A DNA stretch of 64,000 nt from Polytrichum commune (Eukaryota; Streptophyta; Polytrichopsida; Polytrichales; Polytrichaceae): the NCBI GenBank assembly GCA_950295325.1, contig OX485803.1:15934001-15998000 (forward strand). The letters are read 5' to 3'. The position numbers and the translations under genes were made by a program. Positions 25,210-37,909 of the stretch are shown here, piece after piece (positions within the stretch are counted from its first letter, which is position 1; the number at the start of each line of letters is the position of its first letter). Under the pieces are notes generated by a model. The model ran no database searches and was not told the origin of the DNA. It was given only the letters and a program-made list of their open reading frames with translations.

Positions 25210-26416
25210 AAATTTGACGTTGTCAAAATACTATTACCAATGTAAACCATGTCCCAAGTGCAATGGTAAATAAAGCATTGGTTGTTCATTTGCAATCGTA
25301 TGTCTACCAATTGAACTCCCAACTTGATAAAAGTCATTCAATTTGTGTTCAGCAAGTGCCAAGTGGCTAGACTTTGCTCCACTGAAAATAGTGAGTTTTC
25401 TTTGTGGTCCTAAACAATCCATGATAAAAAAAAAATAGAGGGAATTGTTGAATCGACCATGTGCAGTTTGTTAAAACGGTCACAAAGACGTGTCGCATGG
25501 TCATAAAATCTATCAAAATTTGAATTTTTTTCATCGTATAGATGAAGAGGAGCAAGGTATCAGCTATGTGTTAGTATTAATAAACTTGGCCAACTTGGAA
25601 GGCAAGTCAGAGCCTAGTTAAGACCTTGTATATTGACTATGATCGTATTAACCAATGTGTGGTCGATTTTGCAATCCCTAAAAATAATTATACATACATT
25701 CATCTCGGCACTTATAGAGCTTAAAGTTGGTGACAACCACTAAAAGGTGACCCAATCAAGGTCACTCACCTTACATGTACAAATTACAACACCCTACATG
25801 TGAGTTGGATAAGGTATAATTTAATACATTTTGGTAAATTTGCCACATGTCATCGTGTGATTGGTTGGAACCTCTTAAAAGGTGGCGTGAAAGTTGGGTC
25901 TAGGTAGAGACGTGCCCACTCAACCTTGAATGTACGGTGCACTCCAAATATGATGCGAACGTGAGCCATATCACCAACCGGTTGTCACATTCCCTCCTAA
26001 AAGGGTGACCAATAAATGGATGACCATGTCAATGCACGGCTTCGTGGAAACGAGTGCTTCTTCAATTTAAAGGCAACTACAATTTCTTTGAGAGGTGAGA
26101 AGGCGACCGGATGGGCCTCCAACATTTAACATATTATCATGGGAACTTGTAATTCTTACGTGGGAACACAAATGGTCATTTGATCAACTTTGGGAATGTC
26201 TCATTCCAATACTATTTGCAAATAATCATGAAGATTGTCATTTCAAGTTTCAGAATCGAAGTATTTGATCCAAACTACTTGTGATATGTTCTACCGTAGG
26301 GCATTGGAGTCGGCTATGTGGTAAGTAACTTCATAGAATCCCATGTTAAGAAATTGTTTCAAAATTGTTGAAACATATATAAGAGGTCTACTAGTTTGAG
26401 CTTTTGTTGAGGCTTA

Positions 26417-26636
26417 GGGCCACTTCACACACAAGTCAAGGGCCGTGACCGTGTAATCGTGAGGGTCCTCGAATCTCATCCAAAGGTTGTACTCGTTGTT
26501 TAAATGACATGGTATGTCATATAGGAATCCATACACAAACTTCTTCATCCATGACAATTTCTTTGGGCCCGTAGGCCTTCACCTCTAGTATGAAATGAAC
26601 TTGGACGGTCTTGGCCTTTTCAACCAATAAGGGATC
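26417..26636. mobile_element. Tourist-like MITE family 1, truncated by a nested copy
   Basis: Starts GGGCCACTTCACACACAAG after TTA (26414-26416). Its interior (GGACGGTCTTGGCC, CAACCAATAAGGG) corresponds to an inverted form of the 49819-50156 element. The right end is missing where the next element begins at 26640. Confidence 0.6.
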
Positions 26637-26639
26637 TTA

Positions 26640-27144
26640 GGGCCACTTCACACACGAGATTGAGAGCATGTGATCCTTACACTTCAAGCACTCTCATTGG
26701 TGGAAAAGGCGGAGCCGGTCCAAGTTCGATTCACACTACGCTTGAGGGACCAACATAGTAACTATGTGAATGCAAGGTGGATGTAAAGTCTACATGAATT
26801 CCTACATGGCATTGAATGGATCATATTTCATGGTCACTTGGACTATTTGCAAAAACCACCTCTTGGAGGTAGGCCTAACACAAAACCGGGAGACCGTGGC
26901 GCTCCGAACACTCACAACCGTTGGTTTTATTCTATTTTATCATCTGTGAGAACCCGCATGAATAGAAATTCATTGAAATAGCATTTGGTTGAGGGCCCAG
27001 TCACATATGGCTTCACACTACACTTGAGGGTCCGTGACCGCACTACATGATTTTGGAGGTGTCTTGGGACGGCCTTTGGATACTTTCTTTTGGGCTCTCA
27101 CAATTTTATGGTCACGGCTCTTGGCTCGTGTGTGAATTGGCCCC
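26640..27144 (-). mobile_element. Tourist-like MITE family 1, 505 bp (inverted)
   Basis: This is an inverted homologue of 20529-21028, with ends GGGCCACTTCACACACGAG and TCGTGTGTGAATTGGCCCC. The TTA flanks lie at 26637-26639 and 27145-27147. It appears to be inserted into or beside the older copy at 26417-26636, giving a nested structure. Confidence 0.82.
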
Positions 27145-27860
27145 TTAACAACTGCCCTTTCAACAATGAAGCATTAAGAAAGAAAGAATCTAAGCATCTC
27201 CTGAATGTGACAAATAAAACAAAAACACACCACCTTCCTCTCCCCTCCCTACAGGATTACAAGAGCTACACTTTTTGGCTCACCAATGCGCCCATTTATA
27301 GATGACTAACCAAGAGCCTCCACGGGAAATGGAGCCAAATCATAAAGATTCCCTAAACCCTTGAGCCCCTCTCTTCAAGTCAACAAAGGAATACTTGGGT
27401 ACATATCCTCGATACATATCCCTATGCAATAGATTCAACTATTCCCCACATAGAGACCTCCTCCTCCTCCTAGCATCTACAAACGTTCGACATAAATGTC
27501 GGGAGTGAAGGCTCCCCTAGAGCCTAGGTGGCGTTTGGGAATAACTTGGGCGAATTGCATGGTTCCCTTGACAAATTCACTTCAATGAAGTGTAGGCATA
27601 AAAACAATCCAACTCCGCGTCACTAACAAAATATCTCCCCATAAACGAGTGCACCGTACACCGTCAATGGCTCGATTCCATCGATTCCCGATTCCCGATT
27701 CTTATTCTCTCTCTCTCTCTCTAGCGGAAAACCATTACTTAAACTCTAGGGAGGCCCTAGTGAGAATAAGCTAGGGTTTGATTGATGGTGCGGCCAACGA
27801 TGGCACTACTTTTGCGTGGAGCTTTGATCGTACTTCCGCATGGCTATAAGCCCCCCGAGG

Positions 27861-27886
27861 GATGGATGGATGGATGGATGGATGTC
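27861..27886. repeat. GGAT microsatellite
   Basis: Six consecutive GGAT units. A CT run lies upstream near 27704-27721. Confidence 0.9.
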
Positions 27887-28379
27887 GAGAATATCGAGAG
27901 GGCCGTTTGATTGGTAAGAATGTAAAGAAAAAGAAGGAAAAAAAAAAGGAAAAAAAAACTTCGGGGCCCTATCGGCGCTTGGATTATAACGGCTCCCCAT
28001 ACACGAATGTCGGTTTCGGGGTTTGGCAAGTTGGTGCACGGCATTCAATAAGTGGCAAGCAAGGACCCTACACAACACCTGAGGAAAAAGCAACTTCCGT
28101 GAGTATTTTGATGGTGTCGTGGACCATCCAATGCTCCTCCTTTCCCAAACTCCAATGTACATGGCGTGGGGATTCTAATGCATTGGCTTTGGGGAAGGAA
28201 AGAGAAAAAGAAAAAAGTGGTGGTAAGTTAAGTTAAGTTGGCTTAAACATAGTTTGACTCTCGACAATGTCATCTCACCCATCACGACTCGGAGCCCTCC
28301 CTAAACAAGCTTCTTTGGACACTTTGAGCGTTTCAACACAAGGTGTGTGGGTGCTATTTGGTTAGTTTTTTTGTATCCT

Positions 28380-28690
28380 CAAACTCCTACCGATTACATT
28401 TACATGACAAAAACTTGTGTTGCATTGACAAACCTGCAATGGAGCATCAACAAAAATCGGACTGACAATTGAACTTTTCTTGCTTTGATTATGGTTGTTG
28501 GGAAGTGCGAGTTGGTTGATTCAAAATTGAATACATGGGTCTGTCCAATTGTGTTCACGACAAAGTGTCGAGTAGATGATAAAATTTGATAATGTAGTCC
28601 AATCTATTTTCAAACATGTGTCTATATGGTGTTTGTTCTTTGGACCTCACCAAACCACTAACCAATCAAATACAAGGGCCCAATTGAGAA
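28380..28690 (-). repeat. Dispersed repeat family P, inverted copy
   Basis: Contains CTTGTGTTGCATTGACAAACC, CAATGGAGCATCA and, at the far end, GGTGTTTGTTCTTTGG and CAAATACAAGGGCCCAATTG. These are the inverted counterparts of blocks in 46395-46710. Non-coding. Confidence 0.5.
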
Positions 28691-31600
28691 AAATAAGCGG
28701 ATAACATCCACATACCTTGATAATACACTAAAAATTTACATGATTAAATTACATAAATCTAAATGAGAAATATGAGAGTTGAGTTTGTGCTTCTATCGTT
28801 GGGAGTGCAGATGAACGTCTTTTAGTTTTGTGAAGTAAAACTCATAGATGACCCATAATGCCCACTCCATGATGGTATTCTTTTGGATTTGTATATTTCA
28901 TACTTGAAAATCTAGTGTTGTAGGTTGTTGTTGACATTAAGTGCACCCACCTTGCCACTTTGCCATTTTCAACTTCTACTTTAGACCCATTTTGAAGTGA
29001 GATTATGAGAGATTATAATAGATACCAAACTATATAAATTCTAGATGGACAACAAAAATCCAAAATGATCAAATGCCGATTTTAACACCATTCCAAAGTA
29101 CTTTATGAGGAAGCACTATGTACCATCATATGAGTCCTATGCAATCATCCTCCGTCAATAAAGAGATGTGCAAGTGTACCTTTGTGATAGATTTGTAGAT
29201 TTCTCAACGATTTAGGACAACTTCTCGGTAACGCAAGTCAATTGCCCAAGACTTGTATGGTTGTAGTGAAGTGCTCCCACACTTAATGTTTTTCATTTTG
29301 TCTAAATTTGGTGACGTAGGTCATCAACCTCAAATCACATAATCATTCCTCATAAACGAGAAAACTTCAACACATGCGGAAATGCCTTGATGAATTCTAT
29401 GAACTCACAATCTTTGTTTACTTCTCAAAAACAAAACTTACTCATGAAATGCTCATTCCCTACTTGGATCAAGCCATGTGGTCCGTTTACAAGGGTATTG
29501 TAATTTGGACCCATTTAATGTGATAATTTACAAGAGTGGTTCTTCTTGAAGTCACATGCATGGTAATGGCCAAGAGAATCTCACAACACGTCTTTTTGTG
29601 CAACAACACGCAAGATCCAACCTCCTTGAGAACACATTGAATTTTGGGATAATGATCGGGTTCTATATACAAAATTTAGGGATATACACGAGATCGAGAT
29701 AGGCATATAATTATTTCAGGTATGAATCTAAAAATATAGATAGTCAATTTAGCCCTTAAATGCTCAATCATTTTTGTTCAATTTATAGGGGATTCAAAGG
29801 CCTTTCTCTTGGTTTCAGAAGTTGTTTCTCCAAAGTTGTGAAACTTGAAGTGCTACCCCAAAAAATAAAAATACATGTGGATGTTATAACAAAACTTCAA
29901 ACTTTTATAGTACCATTATAAAATAGATTGTAGATGAAAGCCAATATATATATATATATTTTTAAAAAACCCAATTTCCAATAAATTAAAGAAGCCTCCC
30001 CAACATCCCCCACACCCCCTCCCCTGGCGGGAAAAAAGAAAAAACAGACACACACACATTACCCAAATTGTGTCCCAATCAACATTTAGTCATTTTGAGA
30101 CATATAAACATAGAGGGATCAAACAATACGAGGCACGAGGCATAAGAACATCTACATATATACATGCACCTTTAGGGATATTTTACTTGTATCTAGAGAT
30201 TGAGCAAAGTGTAACTTGAGTCCACGGTCATCCAACTAAGTGGGAAACCTTGAATCGATATAAGGGAATCGTTGTGCTCGGAATCATTGTGGCTAACATT
30301 TTTGAGTGGTGTGCATTGGAGTGCTCTATTTTGGGTAGCCGAGAGCCTTAGCCCGAATTTTGATGGCCATTGGCCATGCAGAAGAGATCTTAGAGTAGGG
30401 CAAATAGTAGCTCCACTCCTACCTCTTCTCAAAGGCCACCCAAACAGCGCCAACCTAAAAAACATTTGTATTCACTCCTAGTCTCTACACACTTAGCACA
30501 TTGGCCATGACCCCACTTAACCCTCCGGCCATAGCCAATGCCGTCCACTAATCACAACCTCATCCCCACTAAATAGTATAAAATATATCGACACAAGGGG
30601 CACAAGATATCTTTGGCACAAACACTTGCCATTGACCTATAAGCTACGAAAGGAGGGGATTATCACATACAAGCGTACCTATCATTCATCTCACATAAGA
30701 GCTTCCAAACAATGTGCAGTCTAAAGGTTACTGGTATACGTTTATTTGATATTGTAGTTAGTTTTGAAGGTCCCAAATTAGTCTAGTGGAAGTCATTTGA
30801 GATGAATCAGTCTCAAACCTATAGAGAGTTAAGTGCTTATGTTGGATGGATGAGAGGTACGCTCGTACACAATAATTCCCTAGCTCCACGAGTTACTGCC
30901 TCCTTATATTGTCCGGCTACTAGTAGGCACTTTCCTATGGTGAAGTGGATTGGTTTACACACACATGTTACGAACCTTAGATTTTTTTCTTTGTAAGATG
31001 TCACCTCCGCTTTTGTGGGTAAGAGGTGGTGCCAACTAGCTTCGCATAGGTGGAGTGGAGTCGCCTAAAAATCAAGACTCATGTCTAAGCTCCATTGTTG
31101 GGAGTAGCCAATAAGCTCCACTGTGAGCCATGGATGGAGCCCATCTTCCCATCCAAGTACCCATGTCACCTAGGGTTTAGTTGTGTCTTTATGATGTTTG
31201 TTCTTTGATCCTCACCATACCACACACCAACCAAATATACCGATTAAGAAAAGTAACCCAATAAAACATGCATAACAAGTTTCTACAAGTTATTTTGAAA
31301 CATGAGTGGTTGATATTTTACTACAAGTTCTTAAAAGTTGAAGTGACCTACCATTCATTAGACACCACACATTCATGTTATTCTTAGTAACCCACGCTAA
31401 GATGACAAACTTAGTGTAGATTAACCAGGGTGAGTTGGAATTGCATAACTTTATTCAACTGCATGATTGTGCTTCATTCTATATTTAGCATCTAACATGG
31501 GCCTCTACCATCTTACCTTCATGGGAAGGAACTTAGAAAATAAGAAGAAATTGGCGCTAGTACAAATAATGAATAGTGTTGGAATGAATGGTATGGATGT

Positions 31601-32354
31601 TATGAACAATGTCGGCATTCTCAGTGATAGTGTTGCTATGAATAATACTTTTATTGAATAATGCCGGGGTGAACAATGTTTATTGTGAATGGTGTCGGGA
31701 TGAACAAAGATTCCTGTGAATAGTGTCAAAAATATTACTCCACCCAAATATCCAAGTGTCAACTTGAATGTATGAATGTTAAATGAATATCCTTACTTTG
31801 TTCGAGGAAACCATAACATATTATTGACATATTCCAAGATCATGGAACCAACGCGCATGGATGAATAATATTATGCGATTCCTTTTGTTGAATTGAAGGA
31901 TACAATTTGGTTGTGACTTCCGTGAGTGAGATTTGTTTTGAAGTATTAAAAAGACACACTATCGTGACAAAATCTTGCCATGTATGGTTGTGCCATTTAC
32001 GTTATGTCGGCAACAATCAAGTACACCAACTTATGATATCTAATGGACAAGAATAGATTCTACAAGCCCACAAGAAGTTAGAACAACCAACTTCACAATG
32101 TGTGGTTTCTTGAAGGTTGACCAACCAATCATTGGACCTTGCACTAAATTTCACATGTAAGGTAAGGTACGTATAACAATAATCGGCATTGAATCTCACA
32201 CCAACATTATCTCCCATAATCATTCATTTGAAGTTTTCCATGTACGACTCTGGTACATAGTGTTGGTTATGGGTACATCTATCTTAGATGGTGTTACATT
32301 TGTTACTTCACTCTAGATGTAAGAAATCAAAACTCAACTCTTCTTGCACAATAA
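28691..32354. other. Gene-free stretch, decayed repeats
   Basis: Only short open frames without recognisable similarity occur. A fragment of repeat family P is visible near 31190-31260. A low-complexity NATGAATAGTGTC-like run near 31565-31730 repeats GAATGGTGTCGGGATGAAC-type words. I see no host gene. Confidence 0.5.
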
Positions 32355-32933
32355 GGGCCAGTTTACACCATGGACCATGAAGTTGGACCATGGATGATAG
32401 TATTTTTCTATGGTTCAACTTCATCGTCCAACTTCCATGCTCAAATATTTCAAAACATCAATTTACAAAGCCTTTGGGTCTCTCACTAGGTGTAAGCCAA
32501 ATGTGGACCAAGAGGAATGACCATGCACCAAAAATTGAATGTGTTGATTTTTTTAATATATGCCAAAAATTGGCAGTTTTGAAAAAAAATAAAATCCAAG
32601 ATTGACCATGACTTGTCTTCTCTTGTCTTTATCTTCTCTTCCTCAAAAAAAATTCATTAAGTATTATTATAATTACATTTATCTACCATGGGTACCTGCG
32701 TTTTTCTACGAGAGCACCTCTTTTGCCTCTCTCACCGCAAAACCCATTAGACCATGTTAGTGAATAATGTAGGCCCTAAATTTTTTTCAGGGGGGGGGGA
32801 CCTCGAACTTCATGGTCACTATGACATTTTGTCCTTGGTGTAAACCAAAGTGGTCCTGGGACAAGTTCAATAACCGATCACATATTTTACAGGGCCTTGG
32901 GATGACTTCATGGTCCCTGGTGTAAACATCCCC
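32355..32933 (+). mobile_element. Tourist-like MITE family 2, copy 2 (579 bp)
   Basis: Starts GGGCCAGTTTACACCATGG and ends GGTCCCTGGTGTAAACATCCC. TAA flanks lie at 32352-32354 and 32934-32936. The left arm repeats the ACCATGAAGTTGGACCATGG hairpin motif. It contains a G-run at about 32790-32799. Non-coding. Confidence 0.85.
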
Positions 32934-33764
32934 TAAGTACTTGCTAATTTTGAGAATGTCCACCACTTGAACATAATGTTCACTTGGTGAGTCGGTGTCA
33001 TCTAACAATAGTTATTTGAACTCCTAACTTTCGCATATTGAACTCATATGGAGTTGCAGGTTGGTTCGGCATTGGGATCCCTTTTCAAAACACAACATCC
33101 AACATTGTGGACGTATTTACTTTTGTGTAGTTTAGCCAACTTAGACGCCGGGTGAGAATCAATTCATTTTTCGTGAAGACAAGGGACTAGGTTAGTTTTT
33201 CGGAGAATATTACTAGGGGAATCTAAACATTGGATACCACATGTATGTGGTCCTCCATTACCCACACTAAATATCACACATAAGGTAGGTGGTGCTAAAT
33301 TTGTTATCAACTCCAAACCCAACATCTAAAAATCTTGTACAAAAGGAATATGTTGGTTTTGAGGATGTCCACCACCCAAACAACGTGCTCACTTGATGAG
33401 CCCATGTCATCTACCAATGAATTTTTGAGCTTAACTAACTTTCGCATATGGAACTCAAGTAAGACAAACCTTGGTGCATTGGAATTCCTCTCAAATTCCT
33501 AACACAACATCATCATCGACGTTATTATTATTACTATTATTATTGATTTTTGATCAACCTAACAATATCTTAAGGTCACGAGTTTACCTTCGTGGGTGCT
33601 TGGGTGTGTGGGAATCGATTCCTTTTGTTGAAACAAGGGGGCTCTTGAAACCCTTTCTAACTTTTGCATGGGGATTTCAATTAACACAACCATTGGTGCG
33701 TTGGGATCCCCTTTCAAATTACTAAAATTATTGAAAAATAAATTGTGTCAATGTAACAGTAACT

Positions 33765-34026
33765 GGCCCTAGTCTAGAACACATCTTCATTCAGCTAGGC
33801 CTCACCCCTCCCACGCCTCCTTCACTGCTTGGTCTTCCTGCCCGCACATGCGTGGGAACTCTTCCTCGTTGGGAACCAATGTGACAATACCCGGTTAGAG
33901 GAATTATCACATTGGTTCCCAACGAGGAAGAGTTCCCACGCAGGTGCGGGTAGGAAGACCGGGCAATGAAGGAGGCGTGGGAGGGGCGGAGCCCAACCGA
34001 ATGAAGATGTGATCTAGCCCAAGGGC
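33765..34026. mobile_element. Foldback element, 262 bp near-perfect hairpin
   Basis: Left arm from GGCCCTAGTC to AACCAATGTGACAAT (33765-33888) and right arm from ATTATCACATTGGTT to AAGGGC (33903-34026) are close inverted copies of about 120 bp. They leave a loop of only 14 bases (33889-33902). Flanks CAGTAACT (33757-33764) and CAATAGCT (34027-34034) agree at 6 of 8 positions. An uninserted relative of the site (AACAATAGCTTAAGG near 34330) supports insertion with an 8 bp duplication. Confidence 0.75.
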
Positions 34027-34379
34027 CAATAGCTGAATGTCGTGGGTTTACCTTCAGTGTGCAGGTGGGTGGAGACTGCTAATTTCCTTTCGTCGACACA
34101 AGGAACTCTTGAAACCCCTGCTAACTTGATTTGGACGAACCAACCCATACACTTGTTCCTTGTTGGATGCCTAAACCTTTGCCTCCAAGGACCTAGTGTA
34201 CGGGTTGGTTCGCCCCAACCGGCTAACTTTTGCATATGGAAACTCAAAGTAGACATGCTTTTGGTGTGTTGGCATATCCTTACAAAGTTCTTACCCTACT
34301 ACAAAATCATTGAGTTTGTGTCAACATAACAATAGCTTAAGGTTGTGGGTTTAGTGCGTTTGTGTGCAAGTGGGTGGAC

Positions 34380-34633
34380 GGCCTTATCAACTAAAATGAG
34401 CCAATTGGGCCATTATGAGACAATCCTTTTGTCACAATTGATGAGATCTTCCATATTACAATTGATTATTTTCATGGTTTTGTACACATGTGTGGGTGTA
34501 TTGGAATGGTTAAGTTCTATTTTAAGAACCCTCAACGGGTATTCTCTCATACCAACTAGCAATCATTACGTTCCCATCACGTTCCCTACATTAAATTGAA
34601 TGGACCAATTGGCTCATTTTAGTTGATAAGGCC
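34380..34633. mobile_element. Inverted-repeat element, 254 bp
   Basis: The left arm GGCCTTATCAACTAAAATGA and right arm TCATTTTAGTTGATAAGGCC are exact inverted copies, extending to about 35 bp with one mismatch (CCAATTGG inside). It sits inside a unit of the surrounding array. No target duplication is clear. Non-coding. Confidence 0.7.
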
Positions 34634-35820
34634 ATCGGACATTGATTCGCCATTGTCAAAACAAGGGATTCGAATAAAAACCCCTGCTAACTCAAATAAA
34701 ATGGGTTTTGGTGCATGGGAAACCCCGTGCTAATTACTACACTGATTAACCCAATTAGCGCGTGTTATCATTTGGAGTTACGCAGTTGGGGGCAATGTTA
34801 ACACTATTTACTGAGAGTGTAGTATTTTACCAACCAAAGTCAAGTATGTTCTATAATGTTTGAATAATCTATTGAACTTTTGTTGGTAAACAATTGAACT
34901 CTTGAGTAAGATGTTATTGCATTGCATAACTCCCAAGGAAGGCACCTCTATAGAAAATTGATATACATGTGCGAGAAACATTGTTTAGGGACTATTTATC
35001 TTAGTCTTTGATTCTATTTCTGGACCCTACAGTTATTAACAAATCCTACTTATCATCATTTTCCTCCATCCTATGGGTAATTATAAATTCCATATGTGTG
35101 CAAAAAATTGCAGCCTTTTTATTTTCTTAATAAGAAGTAGGAATTCACCCCCCCCCAATGGTATTGGAGTGGAGTTCCTTCTTTGTTGATGTTTATTACA
35201 TAACATAACATAGTAAAATGACAAAGCATCTAAAGAATGTGAAGATGACGCAATTATACGGCTGAAGGAGTTGTGGAAAATGATAATGGAAACTAGCTCA
35301 ACGTAATTCTAGCCTTAAATAAAACACCTTTTTTTTACCTTATTTCGTCCACATTGCACCAAAGCTTCTCCACATTGCACCAAAACTCATCCACAATGAA
35401 CCAAATCTCATCCATATTGATTGAAATTCCATTCATGTTTCCAACAAACCTCTGCTATTTTCTTAACATACTTCAACCCACCCTCTAGATGTACTCATCC
35501 TCCAAAAAACTCATTCATTTCAAAATAATTAGGCTAGTTCACAAAAAAAATTGAAACAAGAAAACGGTAGAACCGTGAGGCTCTGTCCTTTACTATGAAA
35601 AACTACAATTATAGTTGTTCACTTTGCTCATGCCAATCCATGGCTATTTACTATACCAAACTTTTCTTGGATTTTGTGCACCTTCTTCTCAAATGCAGGT
35701 CAAGAATTGAAGCTACCCATTTATTACCCAAAATTTTTAGAATACATAATCAAGAACTGCCGAAATAACTATAGTTAACTAGATTTCTTTCAATGCATTT
35801 TAGGAAGCAATTATAGTGTT

Positions 35821-35857
35821 ATATATATACATATATATATACACACATATATATAAT
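35821..35857. repeat. AT/AC microsatellite
   Basis: Alternating TATATA with CATATA and ACACACA interruptions; simple repeat in AT-rich DNA. A GA run lies near 36021-36032. Confidence 0.85.
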
Positions 35858-36539
35858 TTTAGTTAACATCCACATTAAATAAAGTGGACCAAAAATAACA
35901 AGAACAAGTAACGTCCAAGTGTGAACGCAAAGTGGTTAGGAAATTTGCTCTTGAAACGAAGAAGTTGATGCATAGTCTCTGTCCTACAGACAAAGCCAAT
36001 AAATTAGCACATTCTATAGGAGAGAGAGAGAGCCTAATGTAGATCTAAAACACAGTAAAATCTATGTCTTAGGAATATATTCCACCCTACCTATTCTCAC
36101 ACGTCATTTTCTACATTTTCTACACCAGTGAACTCCCCTACGCGTGACTCCACAGTTATTGGAATAACCAGTGTACCTACTACACAGTCATTAAAACTGA
36201 TCCACCATAACAATAAGGCTTAAGAACCCGGGCGGGTGGGAGGGAATCAATTCCTTTTGTCGAAACAACGATGAGGGAGTTGCATCATCACCAATGGGTC
36301 GCGACAAGCTTTGGGTGTGTAGGGATCCCCTCTCAAATTACTATCTACTACCCAAAATTATCATTGAAATTGTGTCAACTGTAACAATAACTTTACATCG
36401 CGGCCTTTACCTTCATGGGTGGCACGTGGGTGGGAATCGAAACCTTGTGTTGTGACAACAAGCAACTCCCATCGGTTCTTGAGCGAACAATCATAATAAT
36501 GATAATGATAATGTCAAAGTAAGCTAAAGTAGACAACTT

Positions 36540-37150
36540 TTGTTTTGGTTACGTTTCTTAATCGGACATCCGTATTTGAGTGGTATATGCGGTCAGGTGT
36601 GGTTCTAAGAACGGATGTCAAAAAGACATCTGTTCTCAAGAGATTGGATCATGTGCTCAAAATATAATCACTATTCTAAGTTCAATAGTCGATAGAATTG
36701 GGAGGGCTTGTATGACCATCTCACGAGCATGAGAATCTTCACTTTGATGATGAATATAACAGATATCCATATGAGCTTTGAACACATTTGAGGAAAGCGG
36801 CTACGACCTCAATTTGGATAGTGTCCGGGGAGATTTTTGGGCATAATTGGTTGGGATCCTCGTGTTTCCAAGTCCAACCGGCTACATGTTGACATCTTTC
36901 GGGTTTTCTTGACTCATTTGAGACATGTGCTACAAATTCTTTTGAAACAACGGATAATTTTCTTGAAGCCTTGAACTTCAGCTGGTTCATTTGTAACTAG
37001 CAGCCGGTTCTCTCCGTTCATTGATTGAATTTGGATTTGCTAACCATCTCTCACTAGTCGCGAGTTTCATATCCTACGAGAAGTGGGCTAGTTGGAATCA
37101 CCGACAATTCAAGACCCATCTTACCTTTGTCACACGAGCAAAACTCCCAT
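36540..37150 (+). repeat. Dispersed repeat family P, longest copy
   Basis: Carries the whole block order: TTGGTTACGTTTCTTAATCG, GTATTTGAGTGGTATATG, AAAAGACATCTGTTCTCAAG, GCTACGACCTCAATTTGG, then (after an inserted element) TTGGATTTGCTAACC and CAAGACCCATCTTACC. It helps define the family because two other elements are inserted in or next to it (36820-37027 and 37158-37745). Confidence 0.6.
36820..37027 (+). mobile_element. AACCGGTT element, copy d, with 9 bp target duplication
   Basis: Starts AGTGTCCGGGGAGATTTTTG and ends CTCTCCGTTCATTGATTG. It is flanked by a perfect 9-base duplication AATTTGGAT (36811-36819 and 37028-37036). Uninterrupted relatives of the host sequence at about 16093 and 22893 carry this motif once. 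A 9 bp duplication fits Mutator-like elements, but the ends are short and imperfect, so the superfamily is open. Confidence 0.8.
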
Positions 37151-37157
37151 GCACTAA

Positions 37158-37745
37158 GGGCCGGTTTATACCATGGACCATGAAGTCGGACCATGGAAGA
37201 TGGCCTTTTTCCATGGTCCAACTTCATGGTCCAACTACCATGGTCCGAATTCTTTAAAAAGGAAATTTACAAAGCGTTTGGGCCCCTCCCTAAGTTTAAA
37301 TTGAATGTGGACCAAGAGGAACGACCATGCACCAAAAAATGAATGTGTTGATTTTTTAACATATGCCCAAAAAGGGTAGTTTTGGGAAAAAAGAAAAAAA
37401 GAAAAAAAAGAAAAAAAAAGAAGTTTGACCAGTCTTTTGTCTTGTCTTGTCTTCATCTTCTCCTCTCCAAAAAAAAATTCATTAAAATTTTATATTACAA
37501 CATTGTTCTGCGATGGGCCCCTATCTTTTTCTTTCTACCAGAGCACCTCTTTTGCCTCTCCAAACACAAAATCCGTTGGACCATGTCAATGGATGATGTA
37601 GGCCTTTAAATATGTCTTTCGGAGATCTCGAACTTCATGGTCACTCTGACATTCTTTCCTGGTCTTGGGACGAGTTGAATAGCCAATCACGGATTTTACA
37701 GGGCCTTGGGAGCACGACTTCATGGTCCATGGTGTAAACGGGCCC
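37158..37745 (+). mobile_element. Tourist-like MITE family 2, copy 3, upstream of the metallothionein
   Basis: Starts GGGCCGGTTTATACCATGG and ends CATGGTGTAAACGGGCCC, with TAA flanks (37155-37157 and 37746-37748). The left arm contains an internal hairpin of GGACCATG-type words. The right end lies about 165 bp from the TATA-like box of the metallothionein gene. Non-coding. Confidence 0.88.
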
Positions 37746-37909
37746 TAAAGAGTGGAGTTTGAGCCCGTGCAATAGCTTTCGTGTCCGTAGCAAGGGAGGG
37801 TGGTGGCCCACGCGCCATAACCTTCGGAGCTAGAGGATGTAGGCAGCTAGGAGTCTATGGAGGTAGGCAGAGAGGGCCGGGGACCGGCTATGGCGAGGCC
37901 CGCAAGGAA

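Larger units (their letters stand above)
33000..36480 (+). repeat. Interrupted array of about 250-400 bp units
   Basis: At least five diverged units recur at about 33010, 33400, 33560, 34030, 34310 and 36200. Typical words are AACAATAGCTTAAGG, TCGTGGGTTTACCTTC, GTGGGTGGGAATCGATTCC, GAAACAAGG, CTAACTTTTGCATATGG and GTGTGTTGGGATCCC. The array is interrupted by the foldback at 33765-34026, the inverted-repeat element at 34380-34633 and unrelated DNA at about 34750-36180. It is non-coding and could be the core of an old satellite or repeated ends of a dead element. Confidence 0.6.

Noticed and set aside
27806-28236. 118- and 124-codon frames on opposite strands
   Set aside because: They run through GGAT and A-rich simple repeats and have no family resemblance.
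33000-36480. CRISPR-like or LTR interpretation of the repeated units
   Set aside because: Units are long, diverged and without regular spacers; no primer-binding site, polypurine tract or pol frame accompanies them.
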